Shown here: in pieces, positions 1 through 5,049 of the stretch
How positions within the stretch are numbered: the stretch's first letter is position 1
How the letters are laid out: each line of letters begins with the position of its first letter
NCBI GenBank assembly: GCA_903912435.1
Contig: CAIWHI010000286.1
Span: forward strand, 1-9,678
DNA from: an uncultured Bacteroidota bacterium
Lineage (GTDB): Bacteria; Bacteroidota; Bacteroidia; Chitinophagales; Chitinophagaceae
Length of the DNA stretch: 9,678 nt
Direction of reading: 5' to 3'
Notes under the pieces: model-generated
The model's input: the letters and a program-made list of their open reading frames with translations, nothing else
The model's database searches: none
Told to the model about the DNA's origin: nothing
Translations under genes and position numbers: made by a program

Positions 1-252
1 ATCATCGACAATTAAAGTCAAACTCTTGGCATTCTCGGGAACGCCCTCAAACGATAGGGGAGGATTAATGTTTTCCCCGTCACAAGTATATTTTTGAGGA
101 ATTTTTCCATTATTTTCAAACCATATTCTTCTATGCAAAAGCCTTTCTGTTCCTATATTTTTTCCTGCATGTCGGCCAGAACAGTAATATTTTCCAGTAT
201 TAAAAACAGAAAACACTTCATCTTTGTATACAATAGATTCATTTTTAGACAT
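1..252 (-). CDS. PEBP-family (YbhB/YbcL-like) protein with HNH-endonuclease-like N-terminus, partial
   Basis: The frame is open for 84 codons from ATG at 252 and runs off the left edge. AAGGA lies about nine bases upstream of the start. Residues 46-84 (ENNGKIPQKYTCDGENINPP, then a VPENAKSLTLIVDD stretch) match the opening of bacterial phosphatidylethanolamine-binding proteins of the YbhB/YbcL type. Residues 1-50 do not: a GKYYCSGR stretch followed by LLHRRIWFENNGKIP resembles the part of phage HNH homing endonucleases just before the HH catalytic motif. That motif is replaced here by PEBP sequence. The two families meet at NNGKIP (bases 97-114), a motif both could carry, so the gene looks like a chimera. 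PEBP proteins bind lipids or small ligands, but the bacterial role is poorly defined. The PEBP part is seen clearly; the HNH origin of the front is inferred from pattern. Confidence 0.75.
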   Translation of the reverse strand, partial: MSKNESIVYKDEVFSVFNTGKYYCSGRHAGKNIGTERLLHRRIWFENNGKIPQKYTCDGENINPPLSFEGVPENAKSLTLIVDD

Positions 253-293
253 AAATAATAATCCTTACAATAATTATCAGTCATGGCGTAAAA

Positions 294-313
294 CCTCGGC
301 CTTCAGGCCGGGG
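294..313 (+). repeat. Left-end subterminal hairpin of the IS605-like element
   Basis: CCTCGGCC and GGCCGGGG pair over eight positions (one G-T wobble) around the loop TTCA. Single-strand transposases of the TnpA Y1 type recognise this kind of hairpin. GTAAAA lies directly 5' of the stem, where the left guide sequence would be expected. Confidence 0.75.
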
Positions 314-439
314 ATATAAGCCAGCTCTTTTGACCTTTCTTTGTTCTTTTGCTATCATCTCTGCTCCTTAATTGGACTATGGCCGGATAGGCCAAAAGTA
401 ACGCTTGTCAGACATGAGATCGTGAGACCTCGAATACAT

Positions 440-565
440 TGGTTGGCTCAAACGCCGTAAAAGTATTCAATTGGCTAACTCAGGGCAAGAACCCTCCGAA
501 GTGAAAGCAGTTAAATGTCTACTCACCGTAGGAATCTCCGGGCTTTAGGCCGGGGAGGATGTCAA
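440..565 (+). ncRNA. omegaRNA-like right-end RNA of an IS605/TnpB element
   Basis: The segment from about 440 to TCAA at 565 has the look of the 3' non-coding part of tnpB elements: a GGGCAAGAACCC hairpin (483-494), the stretch CCTCCGAAGTGAAAGCAG, CTACTCACCGTAGGAATC, then the terminal hairpin and GGATGTCAA. In active elements this region is the omegaRNA that guides TnpB, with the guide supplied by flanking DNA beyond TCAA (here from 566, TTACTATAAGGCATC). No TnpB is encoded in the window, so any activity would need one acting in trans. Start point and expression are inferred. Confidence 0.5.
536..555 (+). repeat. Right-end subterminal hairpin of the IS605-like element
   Basis: CTCCGG (536-541) pairs with CCGGGG (550-555) with one T-G wobble. 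A mismatch and one further C-G pair follow, around the loop TTTA. The flanking GGAAT and AGGATGTCAA are conserved right-end features of IS200/IS605 elements. Confidence 0.7.
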
Positions 566-613
566 TTACTATAAGGCATCATTAAAGAATCAGCAATAAA
601 ACCAATATAAGAA

Positions 614-2236
614 TTAAATCATAAAGATGCTTCTTCGGGCAGGGTGTATAGGAGCAAAACAAATAACTAAACTATCGGCGAGGTTTGGCGATCGACATCC
701 CGGTGGTTGTTTATCTACCAATATCTTACCATTATTATTTTGAGAATACGTAGGTTGTGACAATTCTACTATCAGTTTTTTATAATCGAGAATATTACTA
801 GATATTGAGATAATGTCAGCAGGATCAACCGAAAGTTGTTCAACAACTGCACGATAAGTTAATTGAAACCTGCGTCGTAATGACCACCATGCTTGAGCTT
901 TAGCGTTTGCAAAAAAGTCTTCGTTTGTTCGACCGGGCTCTCTGTCTTTTATTTCTATCGACGATTTAAATGGATTGCCTTCTGGATCAACCACCGCGCC
1001 CGAACCACGAAATGGATTAAAATCAATCTTAGATAATCCAATAGCTTGGCGATTACGATTAATAACCTTAGCATCACCGCGTACCCCAGCCCCAAGACCA
1101 TCAGCGTCGTAATCAGCAGTATTAATATTAAGCTCATCACAAAGCCGAAAAGCCCGTTCAACCGTATCATATATGTCACTTCCTTTTCCGCTCCATGATT
1201 CTAAATGTTCGACCAGAATACCATGGCGTGCGCACAACGAGTTTTTGTCAATACCCTCGTCAGCCACATCTATTCCCGCTTTTCGTATGCCTGTTGGCCT
1301 TATGTTGAGCTTTAAATGAGCGTCTAACGACGATTGTACCCAAATAGCAGGAATCAATATTCCCTCTATTGATGCCGAGTAATCTAAATCAATTTCCTGT
1401 GCTATAACTACCGGATCGTCAATATCATGGCACATCTTTTCATACCAAGCCTGGTCTTTTCTTAAATCATCTGTCCAATGAAATGTAAATACATTTATTT
1501 TTCCTCCAAAACGCCTACGAGCGAAACTGTTGTTCATACCTCTGGGTGTAGATACATCGATTCTACAATTTGTAGTTTGGGATAATGATGCATCTAACAA
1601 ATCAGATCGCGGGATAAATGCCGCTTCATCAACAAATGTTATCGATGTCCTTGCCCCCCGCCCAATTCCATCACCTGACTCACCCGTAATAACTGAGCCA
1701 GTATTTGGGAATTCAATTCGCATATAAGGGCTATGTTTTCTTTCATCCCAATCCTCACGAAATTCTTTAGGTAAATATGAAATAAACTGCCTAGCTTTCC
1801 ATAATAAACTTTTCGGGTCGCCCTTTTTATCAACATATTCTTCTTTTCTTGAGCCGAACCCAATATTCATGCCTTCGTGAAACAAGCACAAAGTCGCTGC
1901 TACACTTACGGTTAACCATGACAAGCCACATTCTCTAGATTTTTCAACAATACCAGGCTCTCTTCGATGCCAGCGATCCATCAACCAATGAACCCACTCT
2001 TCCTGTTTAGGTAATAATAAAAACGGCATCAGAACTGGCAGTCCACGCTCAACATTCCGAGGGTCGCTTGTAACCCCCCAGTCAATAATAAATTGAGCAG
2101 GATTAGACTTGTAAAAAACTTTTAAATCTTTAAGCAATTGAGGATTGTTTTTAAGTTTTAAATGCTGTTGATAACGCCACTCCCATACGAAATTGTAATC
2201 TGGATTTCTAAAATCAAAAGAAAATTGAAACGGCAT
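614..2236 (-). CDS. Phage terminase large subunit (TerL)
   Basis: This is the packaging motor: an ATPase that drives DNA into the procapsid and a nuclease that cuts concatemers. In the 540 residues a deviant Walker A (EKSRECGLSW, 98-107) is followed by Walker B FVDEAAF (201-207) and the coupling motif STP (229-231). The RNase H-like nuclease domain shows D323 in GIDVADEG, a second acidic cluster in DYDADGLGAGV (375-385) and a last aspartate in NLADSL (D521). The length is normal for the family and nothing is broken. The start has only a weak AGGT-type ribosome site. No small terminase or portal gene lies next to it: downstream is the IS605-like remnant and upstream a divergent small-gene cluster. 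The module has therefore been split off or rearranged, or the partner genes lie elsewhere. The overall family is certain; the closest subgroup is not. Confidence 0.95.
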   Translation of the reverse strand: MPFQFSFDFRNPDYNFVWEWRYQQHLKLKNNPQLLKDLKVFYKSNPAQFIIDWGVTSDPRNVERGLPVLMPFLLLPKQEEWVHWLMDRWHRREPGIVEKSRECGLSWLTVSVAATLCLFHEGMNIGFGSRKEEYVDKKGDPKSLLWKARQFISYLPKEFREDWDERKHSPYMRIEFPNTGSVITGESGDGIGRGARTSITFVDEAAFIPRSDLLDASLSQTTNCRIDVSTPRGMNNSFARRRFGGKINVFTFHWTDDLRKDQAWYEKMCHDIDDPVVIAQEIDLDYSASIEGILIPAIWVQSSLDAHLKLNIRPTGIRKAGIDVADEGIDKNSLCARHGILVEHLESWSGKGSDIYDTVERAFRLCDELNINTADYDADGLGAGVRGDAKVINRNRQAIGLSKIDFNPFRGSGAVVDPEGNPFKSSIEIKDREPGRTNEDFFANAKAQAWWSLRRRFQLTYRAVVEQLSVDPADIISISSNILDYKKLIVELSQPTYSQNNNGKILVDKQPPGCRSPNLADSLVICFAPIHPARRSIFMI

Positions 2237-2259
2237 TTTTGAAACCTAATTAAAAAATA

Positions 2260-2294
2260 ATACCCACAAATTCTGGGGATAAACCTGTGGGTAT
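2260..2294. repeat. 9-bp perfect inverted repeat in the terL leader
   Basis: ATACCCACA (2260-2268) and TGTGGGTAT (2286-2294) are exact inverted copies separated by 17 bases. The repeat lies between the divergent terL and small-gene cluster starts, 24 bases upstream of the terL ATG. It could be an operator or an RNA hairpin in the terL leader. No T-run follows on either strand, so a terminator is unlikely. Confidence 0.6.
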
Positions 2295-2366
2295 AATGCC
2301 ACACGCTTTGTTTTTTATGAAATTATAGAGCTGATAAAATATCATCCGTTTAATATAACAAAATAC

Positions 2367-2395
2367 TTGTTATCGTTATTTAATAGCGCTACAAT
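2367..2395 (+). promoter_or_regulatory. Sigma70-type promoter of the small-gene/csrA cluster
   Basis: TTGTTA (2367-2372), a 17-base spacer and TACAAT (2390-2395) give a close match to the sigma70 consensus. Transcription would start near 2402, leaving a leader of about 20 bases before the ATG at 2422, which is preceded by AAAGGA. This promoter probably drives the whole rightward run to 3686, as the genes are nearly gapless. Confidence 0.65.
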
Positions 2396-2421
2396 CACCT
2401 TATTTTAACAAAGGAATTATT

Positions 2422-2610
2422 ATGAGAAAAGACGACACACAATACGTAATTAATGTTACATGGGATAATGACAGAAAAGATTTTGTTGCTACATTCAGCA
2501 GTTATCAAGCAGGCGATGATAGTGATTGTACTTATGGTGCGGGCGACACAAAAGGACAGGCGCTAATGGATTTGATTGAAAATGCTACGGATTGTGAATT
2601 AGAGGCATGA
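2422..2610 (+). CDS. Small protein with HicB-antitoxin-like fold
   Basis: The 62-residue protein starts at an ATG with AAAGGA eight bases upstream. Its order is a strand pair (YVINVTWDNDRKDFVATF, 8-25), a polar loop, then GAGDTKGQALMDLIENA (39-55). The last part resembles the signature of the HicB partial RNase H fold, in which a loop ending in DT is followed by the first helix. HicB antitoxins are usually longer and carry a C-terminal DNA-binding domain, which is missing here, and no HicA toxin (small, with a key histidine) is adjacent. It may be a stand-alone relative of unknown role. It is the first gene of the rightward cluster and overlaps the next by four bases (ATGA). Confidence 0.7.
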   Translation: MRKDDTQYVINVTWDNDRKDFVATFSSYQAGDDSDCTYGAGDTKGQALMDLIENATDCELEA

Positions 2611-2786
2611 AATTAGATTTAAGAGTTGAAATAGATTGTGGTGTCGTCAAAGTATTTAATCACGACGTATTATTCGGAATCATTCAGTTGACTGTTGACG
2701 AAATTGAAGACTTGGAGATGAATCTGACTGATATTATAAAACAATTGCAGGATTATCGGTTGTCGCAAATATGTGGTGGTGAGTGA
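2607..2786 (+). CDS. Small hypothetical protein, 59 residues
   Basis: The ATG overlaps the stop of the upstream gene (ATGA), and AGAGG lies just before it, so translation is probably coupled. The protein starts MKLDLRVEIDCGVVKVFNHD and continues with a leucine-rich acidic segment (IIQLTVDEIEDLEMNLTDII) predicted to be helical. It ends in RLSQICGGE. No family is recognised. Two cysteines (11 and 56) do not form a zinc motif. Its stop overlaps the next start by one base (TGATG), which supports it as a real member of the operon. Confidence 0.6.
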   Translation: MKLDLRVEIDCGVVKVFNHDVLFGIIQLTVDEIEDLEMNLTDIIKQLQDYRLSQICGGE

Positions 2787-2956
2787 TGATAGATTACGAA
2801 AAGTTAACATTATGGTTAGAGGAAGAAATGGAAAGCGAAAAAAGAATGATGGAATTATGTACAAATATCAACTCCCCTGGCTCATCGATGGCCATTGGTT
2901 CTTATGATGCGTATGTTCGGGTTTTAGAATTTATTAATGGTGAAATAGATGATTGA
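2786..2956 (+). CDS. Small hypothetical acidic protein, 56 residues (MIDYEKL start)
   Basis: Translation probably reinitiates at TGATG, one base overlapping the previous stop; the preceding GGTGGTGAG could serve as ribosome site. The protein begins MIDYEKLTLWLEEEMESEKR, a charged amphipathic helix, and ends in a second helix (SYDAYVRVLEFINGEIDD). No family is recognised. A near copy of its first 22 bases occurs again at 2948-2969, pointing to a past local duplication. It is embedded in the gapless rightward cluster, so it is probably expressed, but its function is unknown. Confidence 0.55.
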   Translation: MIDYEKLTLWLEEEMESEKRMMELCTNINSPGSSMAIGSYDAYVRVLEFINGEIDD

Positions 2957-2987
2957 CTACGAAAAGTTACGTATCGCTCATGTGTGA
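2949..2987 (+). pseudogene. Truncated second copy of the MIDYEKL gene start
   Basis: ATG at 2949 opens MIDYEKLRIAHV and stops after 12 residues. Bases 2948-2969 match 2785-2806 at 20 of 22 positions, so this looks like the start of a paralogue whose remainder was lost. It overlaps the end of the upstream gene and the start of the next small ORF. Confidence 0.4.
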
Positions 2988-3087
2988 GCATGAGTATCAC
3001 CATACAAAAATATCCAAACATTGGGTATGTGATGAATGTAATAGACATTGTGGCCATTTAACAGAAGATGAATTAAAAAATGATTGA
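2980..3087 (+). CDS. Possible 35-residue Cys/His-rich (zinc-ribbon-like) protein
   Basis: The frame from ATG at 2980 gives MCEHEYHHTK, then KHWVCDECNRHCGHLTEDEL, ending in KND. Cysteines 2, 17, 20 and 24 with nearby histidines (4, 7, 8, 14, 23 and 26) form a plausible single zinc site, with CxxC as the knuckle. This density of ligand residues is unlikely in random frame. No clear ribosome site precedes the ATG, but the frame fills an otherwise unexplained gap and overlaps the next start by eight bases. Small zinc-ribbon proteins are common in phage accessory clusters; no specific role can be named. Confidence 0.45.
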   Translation: MCEHEYHHTKISKHWVCDECNRHCGHLTEDELKND

Positions 3088-3268
3088 CCTAATAGACCTA
3101 ATGAACGCGCAATACGAGCCTCACCTAGCAAAATTAAACAATAACACAATGGAGTTAGCATTTATTAACAAAGAATTAGACCATGACGTTTACACTAGTA
3201 TAAAAACTGAACAACTAGACATGCTATCAAAAAATATTGAAAAGCTACATCATCTTTTATCTGCCTAA
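3080..3268 (+). CDS. Small hypothetical helical protein, 62 residues
   Basis: The protein starts MIDLIDLMNAQYEPHLAKLN and ends KNIEKLHHLLSA. It is almost entirely helical in pattern, with leucine and isoleucine spaced as in short coiled coils, and has no cysteine. The ATG overlaps the end of the preceding Cys/His ORF and has only a weak upstream purine run, so coupling is likely. A 24-base gap holding the csrA ribosome site follows. No family is recognised. Confidence 0.6.
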   Translation: MIDLIDLMNAQYEPHLAKLNNNTMELAFINKELDHDVYTSIKTEQLDMLSKNIEKLHHLLSA

Positions 3269-3292
3269 TTATTAAACAAGAAGGAGCTGTCT

Positions 3293-3490
3293 GTGCTATT
3301 ATTAACCAGAAGGCCTAAAGAGGCCATTATCATCAATGACAATATTTCTATTAGAATCCTTGGTATTGCCGGAAACAATATTAAAATTGGAATAGAGGCT
3401 CCTAAAAATTTATCGGTTCATCGCGAAGAGATTTACAAAAAAATTCAACTGGAAAAGCTTTATGAGAAAGCCGACGGCAGATCAATTTGA
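3293..3490 (+). CDS. csrA: Carbon storage regulator CsrA (phage-borne)
   Basis: CsrA dimers bind GGA motifs in mRNA leaders and block or stabilise translation. The start is GTG at 3293, six bases after a strong AAGGAG. The family core is complete: LLLTRR at 2-7 (L4, R6 and R7 form half of the RNA site) and VHREEIY at 42-48 with H43 and R44 at their canonical positions; GIEAPKN in between is typical. The length of 65 residues is normal, with a tail after residue 55 that differs from usual chromosomal copies. Nothing suggests decay, so it should be functional. A csrA in a phage region could redirect host growth or virulence control or time phage translation. That role is inference; the identity is near certain. 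Confidence 0.95.
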   Translation: MLLLTRRPKEAIIINDNISIRILGIAGNNIKIGIEAPKNLSVHREEIYKKIQLEKLYEKADGRSI

Positions 3491-3686
3491 AATAACTAAA
3501 TGGAGATGCGCCATTCTTGAAGCTGCGGGATGTGATGTAATTGTCGGAACAAGGAAAGATATTTTGGGAGAAACTGCCGCTATTATTATTTTTAAAGACG
3601 GTAAACGCTATAAATTTTCAGATCCAGACTGGAACATAGTAAACAAACAACTTGGCTGTCTAGTCAATATCTGCGCCATGAGTTAA
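3462..3686 (+). CDS. Hypothetical protein overlapping the csrA 3' end
   Basis: The 74-residue protein begins at ATG 3462 inside csrA, a 29-base overlap in a different frame. GGAAAAG lies about seven bases upstream. It contains a helix (ITKWRCAILEAAG, 11-23), a strand with VIVGT, and a hairpin-like AAIIIFKDGKRYKFSDPDW, ending in NKQLGCLVNICAMS. No family is recognised; the pattern is of a small alpha/beta protein. The overlap implies coupling with CsrA, so it may act with or on the same pathway, but this is a guess. It is the last gene of the rightward cluster. Confidence 0.6.
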   Translation: MRKPTADQFEITKWRCAILEAAGCDVIVGTRKDILGETAAIIIFKDGKRYKFSDPDWNIVNKQLGCLVNICAMS

Positions 3687-3692
3687 AATAAC

Positions 3693-3704
3693 CTAGCGCG
3701 CTAG
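3693..3704. repeat. 12-bp perfect palindrome between convergent genes
   Basis: CTAGCGCGCTAG lies seven bases after the last rightward stop, in the 50-base gap before the convergent leftward stop at 3737. A related GCTAGCAGCGC follows at 3720-3730. It may act as a bidirectional transcription boundary, but no T-run follows and a 12-base palindrome leaves little room for a loop. Confidence 0.4.
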
Positions 3705-3736
3705 TGATGCCTCAAACTTGCTAGCAGCGCACCCCA

Positions 3737-3985
3737 TCATTGCTTACTAACCACATCCAAAAGCCACCCATTAGCCGTTCTGCGCCCAATATTCTGCGCC
3801 TGCACCACATCCCCCAACTCACCCAGCATCTGAGCCCATAACCGCGCATACTTACCTAAAACTTGCTTTTGATATTGCACAGGAACCCTAGCAATCTGCT
3901 CGCGAATAAATAACCAATCCTCACGCAATAGCTCCAATCCCAAACCATCACAATGTGCTTTAAAACTCATCAATAATGACCTCAT
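3737..3985 (-). CDS. Hypothetical phage protein, paralogue of the product at 4187-4432
   Basis: The start chosen is ATG 3985 (82 residues), because AGGA precedes it at good spacing and because the product then aligns without gaps to its neighbour. F8, C12, G16, L19, E22-D23, I27, P35, G44, Y46, W50, G55, Q62, Q64, G67-R68, A71-N72 and L75 are all shared. An upstream in-frame ATG at 3991 lacks a ribosome site. The family is not recognised. It looks like a small all-helical protein with a conserved GR..AN end. The gene is noticeably richer in GC than its neighbours (about 48 percent over 3781-3960 by hand count, while O and P are clearly AT-rich), so it may have arrived separately rather than by recent tandem duplication. 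It is the last gene of the leftward operon, after a 201-base gap. Confidence 0.75.
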   Translation of the reverse strand: MRSLLMSFKAHCDGLGLELLREDWLFIREQIARVPVQYQKQVLGKYARLWAQMLGELGDVVQAQNIGRRTANGWLLDVVSKQ

Positions 3986-4156
3986 AATCATCCTATATAC
4001 TGACCAAAATTGTCACTTTTGTACAATAATAAATAGGTTCGGTTTATATTGGTATGTACTGTTCATAAAGTACTCAATATGGTTTATTCGTAAAATAGTT
4101 GAATCTTTTTAGGGGCACTGAAAGTCGCCGCGGCACAATCTAAATCAAAAGCCCTT

Positions 4157-4179
4157 AACCCCCAGTTAACCGGGGGGTT
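4157..4179 (-). terminator. Possible terminator hairpin after the leftward replication operon
   Basis: AACCCCC (4157-4163) pairs with GGGGGTT (4173-4179) around a 9-base loop, just past the TAG that ends the gene at 4187-4432. On the leftward transcript it is followed by AAGGGCTTTTG, a weak T-run, so termination would be partial. It would separate the downstream paralogue (3737-3985) from the main operon. The rest of 3986-4186 holds AT-rich sequence with short inverted repeats (TGAC/GTCA at 4001-4015, GTACT/AGTAC near 4057-4074) and no gene. Confidence 0.4.
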
Positions 4180-4186
4180 TGGCGCG

Positions 4187-4432
4187 CTAGCGCTCAAGCG
4201 CATGAATCAATACTTTATTAGCGTATTTTCGCCCCATATATTGCCGCTGTGACCCGCAATAAGCCGCCCCTATACCTTTGCACCATTCATCAAAATAACG
4301 GCCCATAATCGCTCTGTGTTCGTTTTGTGGGATATTGCCTAATATTGCCATGATATAGCGAATATCTTCGGATTTTAAATCAATGCCATGTTCTTGACAG
4401 AGAGGTAGGAATTCTTTGTAAATCCAGTTCAT
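4187..4432 (-). CDS. Hypothetical phage protein following replication gene P
   Basis: The 81-residue protein starts at an ATG that overlaps the P stop (ATGA), so it is coupled to the helicase loader. It opens MNWIYKEFLPLCQEHGIDLK, carries a helical centre with IPQNEHRAIMGRYFDEWC, and ends in MGRKYANKVLIHALER. The product at 3737-3985 is a gapless homologue sharing the F.. .C...G, ED, P, G.Y...W and Q.Q..GR..AN positions. Cysteines 12, 51 and 59 do not make an obvious metal site. The position directly after P suggests a role in or near replication, like the small genes behind P in lambdoid phages, but the family itself is not recognised. Confidence 0.8.
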   Translation of the reverse strand: MNWIYKEFLPLCQEHGIDLKSEDIRYIMAILGNIPQNEHRAIMGRYFDEWCKGIGAAYCGSQRQYMGRKYANKVLIHALER

Positions 4433-5049
4433 GGCTTCATGTCCAACAAAATATTCATATCTTCCATAAATTTTGCATGAGAATTGACATGCGAAAAATC
4501 CTTTTTAATTTCTTTTTGTTTTTCAATCTCTCTTGTTTCACACGAATCATCAATAAGAGTTTTTGAGGGAGATTGTAATTTACCGTCTATAAAATCTTGA
4601 ACAGCCTCTTCAAAATGTTTTTCAAAAATTCGATATGTAAATATTTCAGGCTTTGTGCTCAAATCCAGCTTTCCTGTTTTAATAGCGGCATGTTCAATTG
4701 TAGAATGCACCCAGTTTTTATCAGAAAATTTCCCACTAGCTAGACACGCTATTCGATAAGCTTCGTTTGTCGAGGGAATTCCTAGTGATATTCTAGACGG
4801 TTTACATAAAGCAATAAATTGTCCAGGAGAAGGAACAAATGGATTTTGCATTAATCTAAAGGCATTAACACCCTCTTTTATTTGATAAACATCTGTGATA
4901 TCAGCTTGTATAAAAGCTTTGAGCCATTCTTTTTTAGCATCTTGAAAATCAGGCTCAGAAGGCCACGCTTGCCTGAAAGCGGGGAAAATGCTTGTTAACG
5001 TTCTAAAAAGCATATTAATTATTATTGATGTTTTTTGGTTATCGTTCAT
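4429..5049 (-). CDS. P: Phage replication protein P (helicase loader), lambda P-like
   Basis: Lambda P-type proteins capture host DnaB helicase and deliver it to the O-bound origin. The 206 residues show the family hallmarks: IFPAFRQAW (21-29), EWLKAF (41-46), an ITDVYQIKEGVNAFR stretch (51-65) and PFVPSPGQFIALC (70-82), the most diagnostic block. The rest is a charged helical region ending in KFMEDMNILLDMKP. The length is close to that of lambda P. The start overlaps the O stop by one base (TGATG) and its stop overlaps the next start, so the order is O, P, small gene, as in lambdoid early operons. The family is secure from motif and position together. Whether it loads DnaB or acts like other loaders is inference. 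Confidence 0.9.
   Translation of the reverse strand: MNDNQKTSIIINMLFRTLTSIFPAFRQAWPSEPDFQDAKKEWLKAFIQADITDVYQIKEGVNAFRLMQNPFVPSPGQFIALCKPSRISLGIPSTNEAYRIACLASGKFSDKNWVHSTIEHAAIKTGKLDLSTKPEIFTYRIFEKHFEEAVQDFIDGKLQSPSKTLIDDSCETREIEKQKEIKKDFSHVNSHAKFMEDMNILLDMKP

Larger units (their letters stand above)
269..565 (+). mobile_element. Internally deleted IS200/IS605-family element (mini-element)
   Basis: Two subterminal hairpins bracket about 300 bases. The left one (294-313) is followed by GATATAAGCC and the right one (536-555) by AGGATGTCAA; both are typical of IS605-type ends. The right end carries GAAT just before its hairpin and TCAA at its tip, the guide and cleavage tetranucleotides known from IS608. 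The right boundary at 565 is fairly firm. The left one is uncertain: TTAC at 265-268 or TTAT at 274-277 could be the target tetranucleotide. No tnpA is present. A frame open to TAA at 458-460 ends where a tnpB tail would be expected, but I cannot recognise TnpB residues in it. The element sits between the PEBP gene and the terminase. Confidence 0.8.

Noticed and set aside
281..358. Leftward 25-codon frame with a strong AAGGAG site starting in the mini-element, MIAKEQRKVKRAGLYPRPEG plus five residues
   Set aside because: Most of the second half is the translated end hairpin of the IS605 element, and no protein family is evident. The ribosome site may be chance or the relic of a lost gene.
2271..2284. 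DnaA-box-like TTATCCCCA (reverse strand) in the terL leader
   Set aside because: It is a single site differing from the TTATCCACA consensus, with no cluster and no AT-rich origin beside it.
2422..2610. HicAB toxin-antitoxin pair
   Set aside because: Only a HicB-like fold is seen; no adjacent HicA-like protein exists and the antitoxin's DNA-binding domain is missing.
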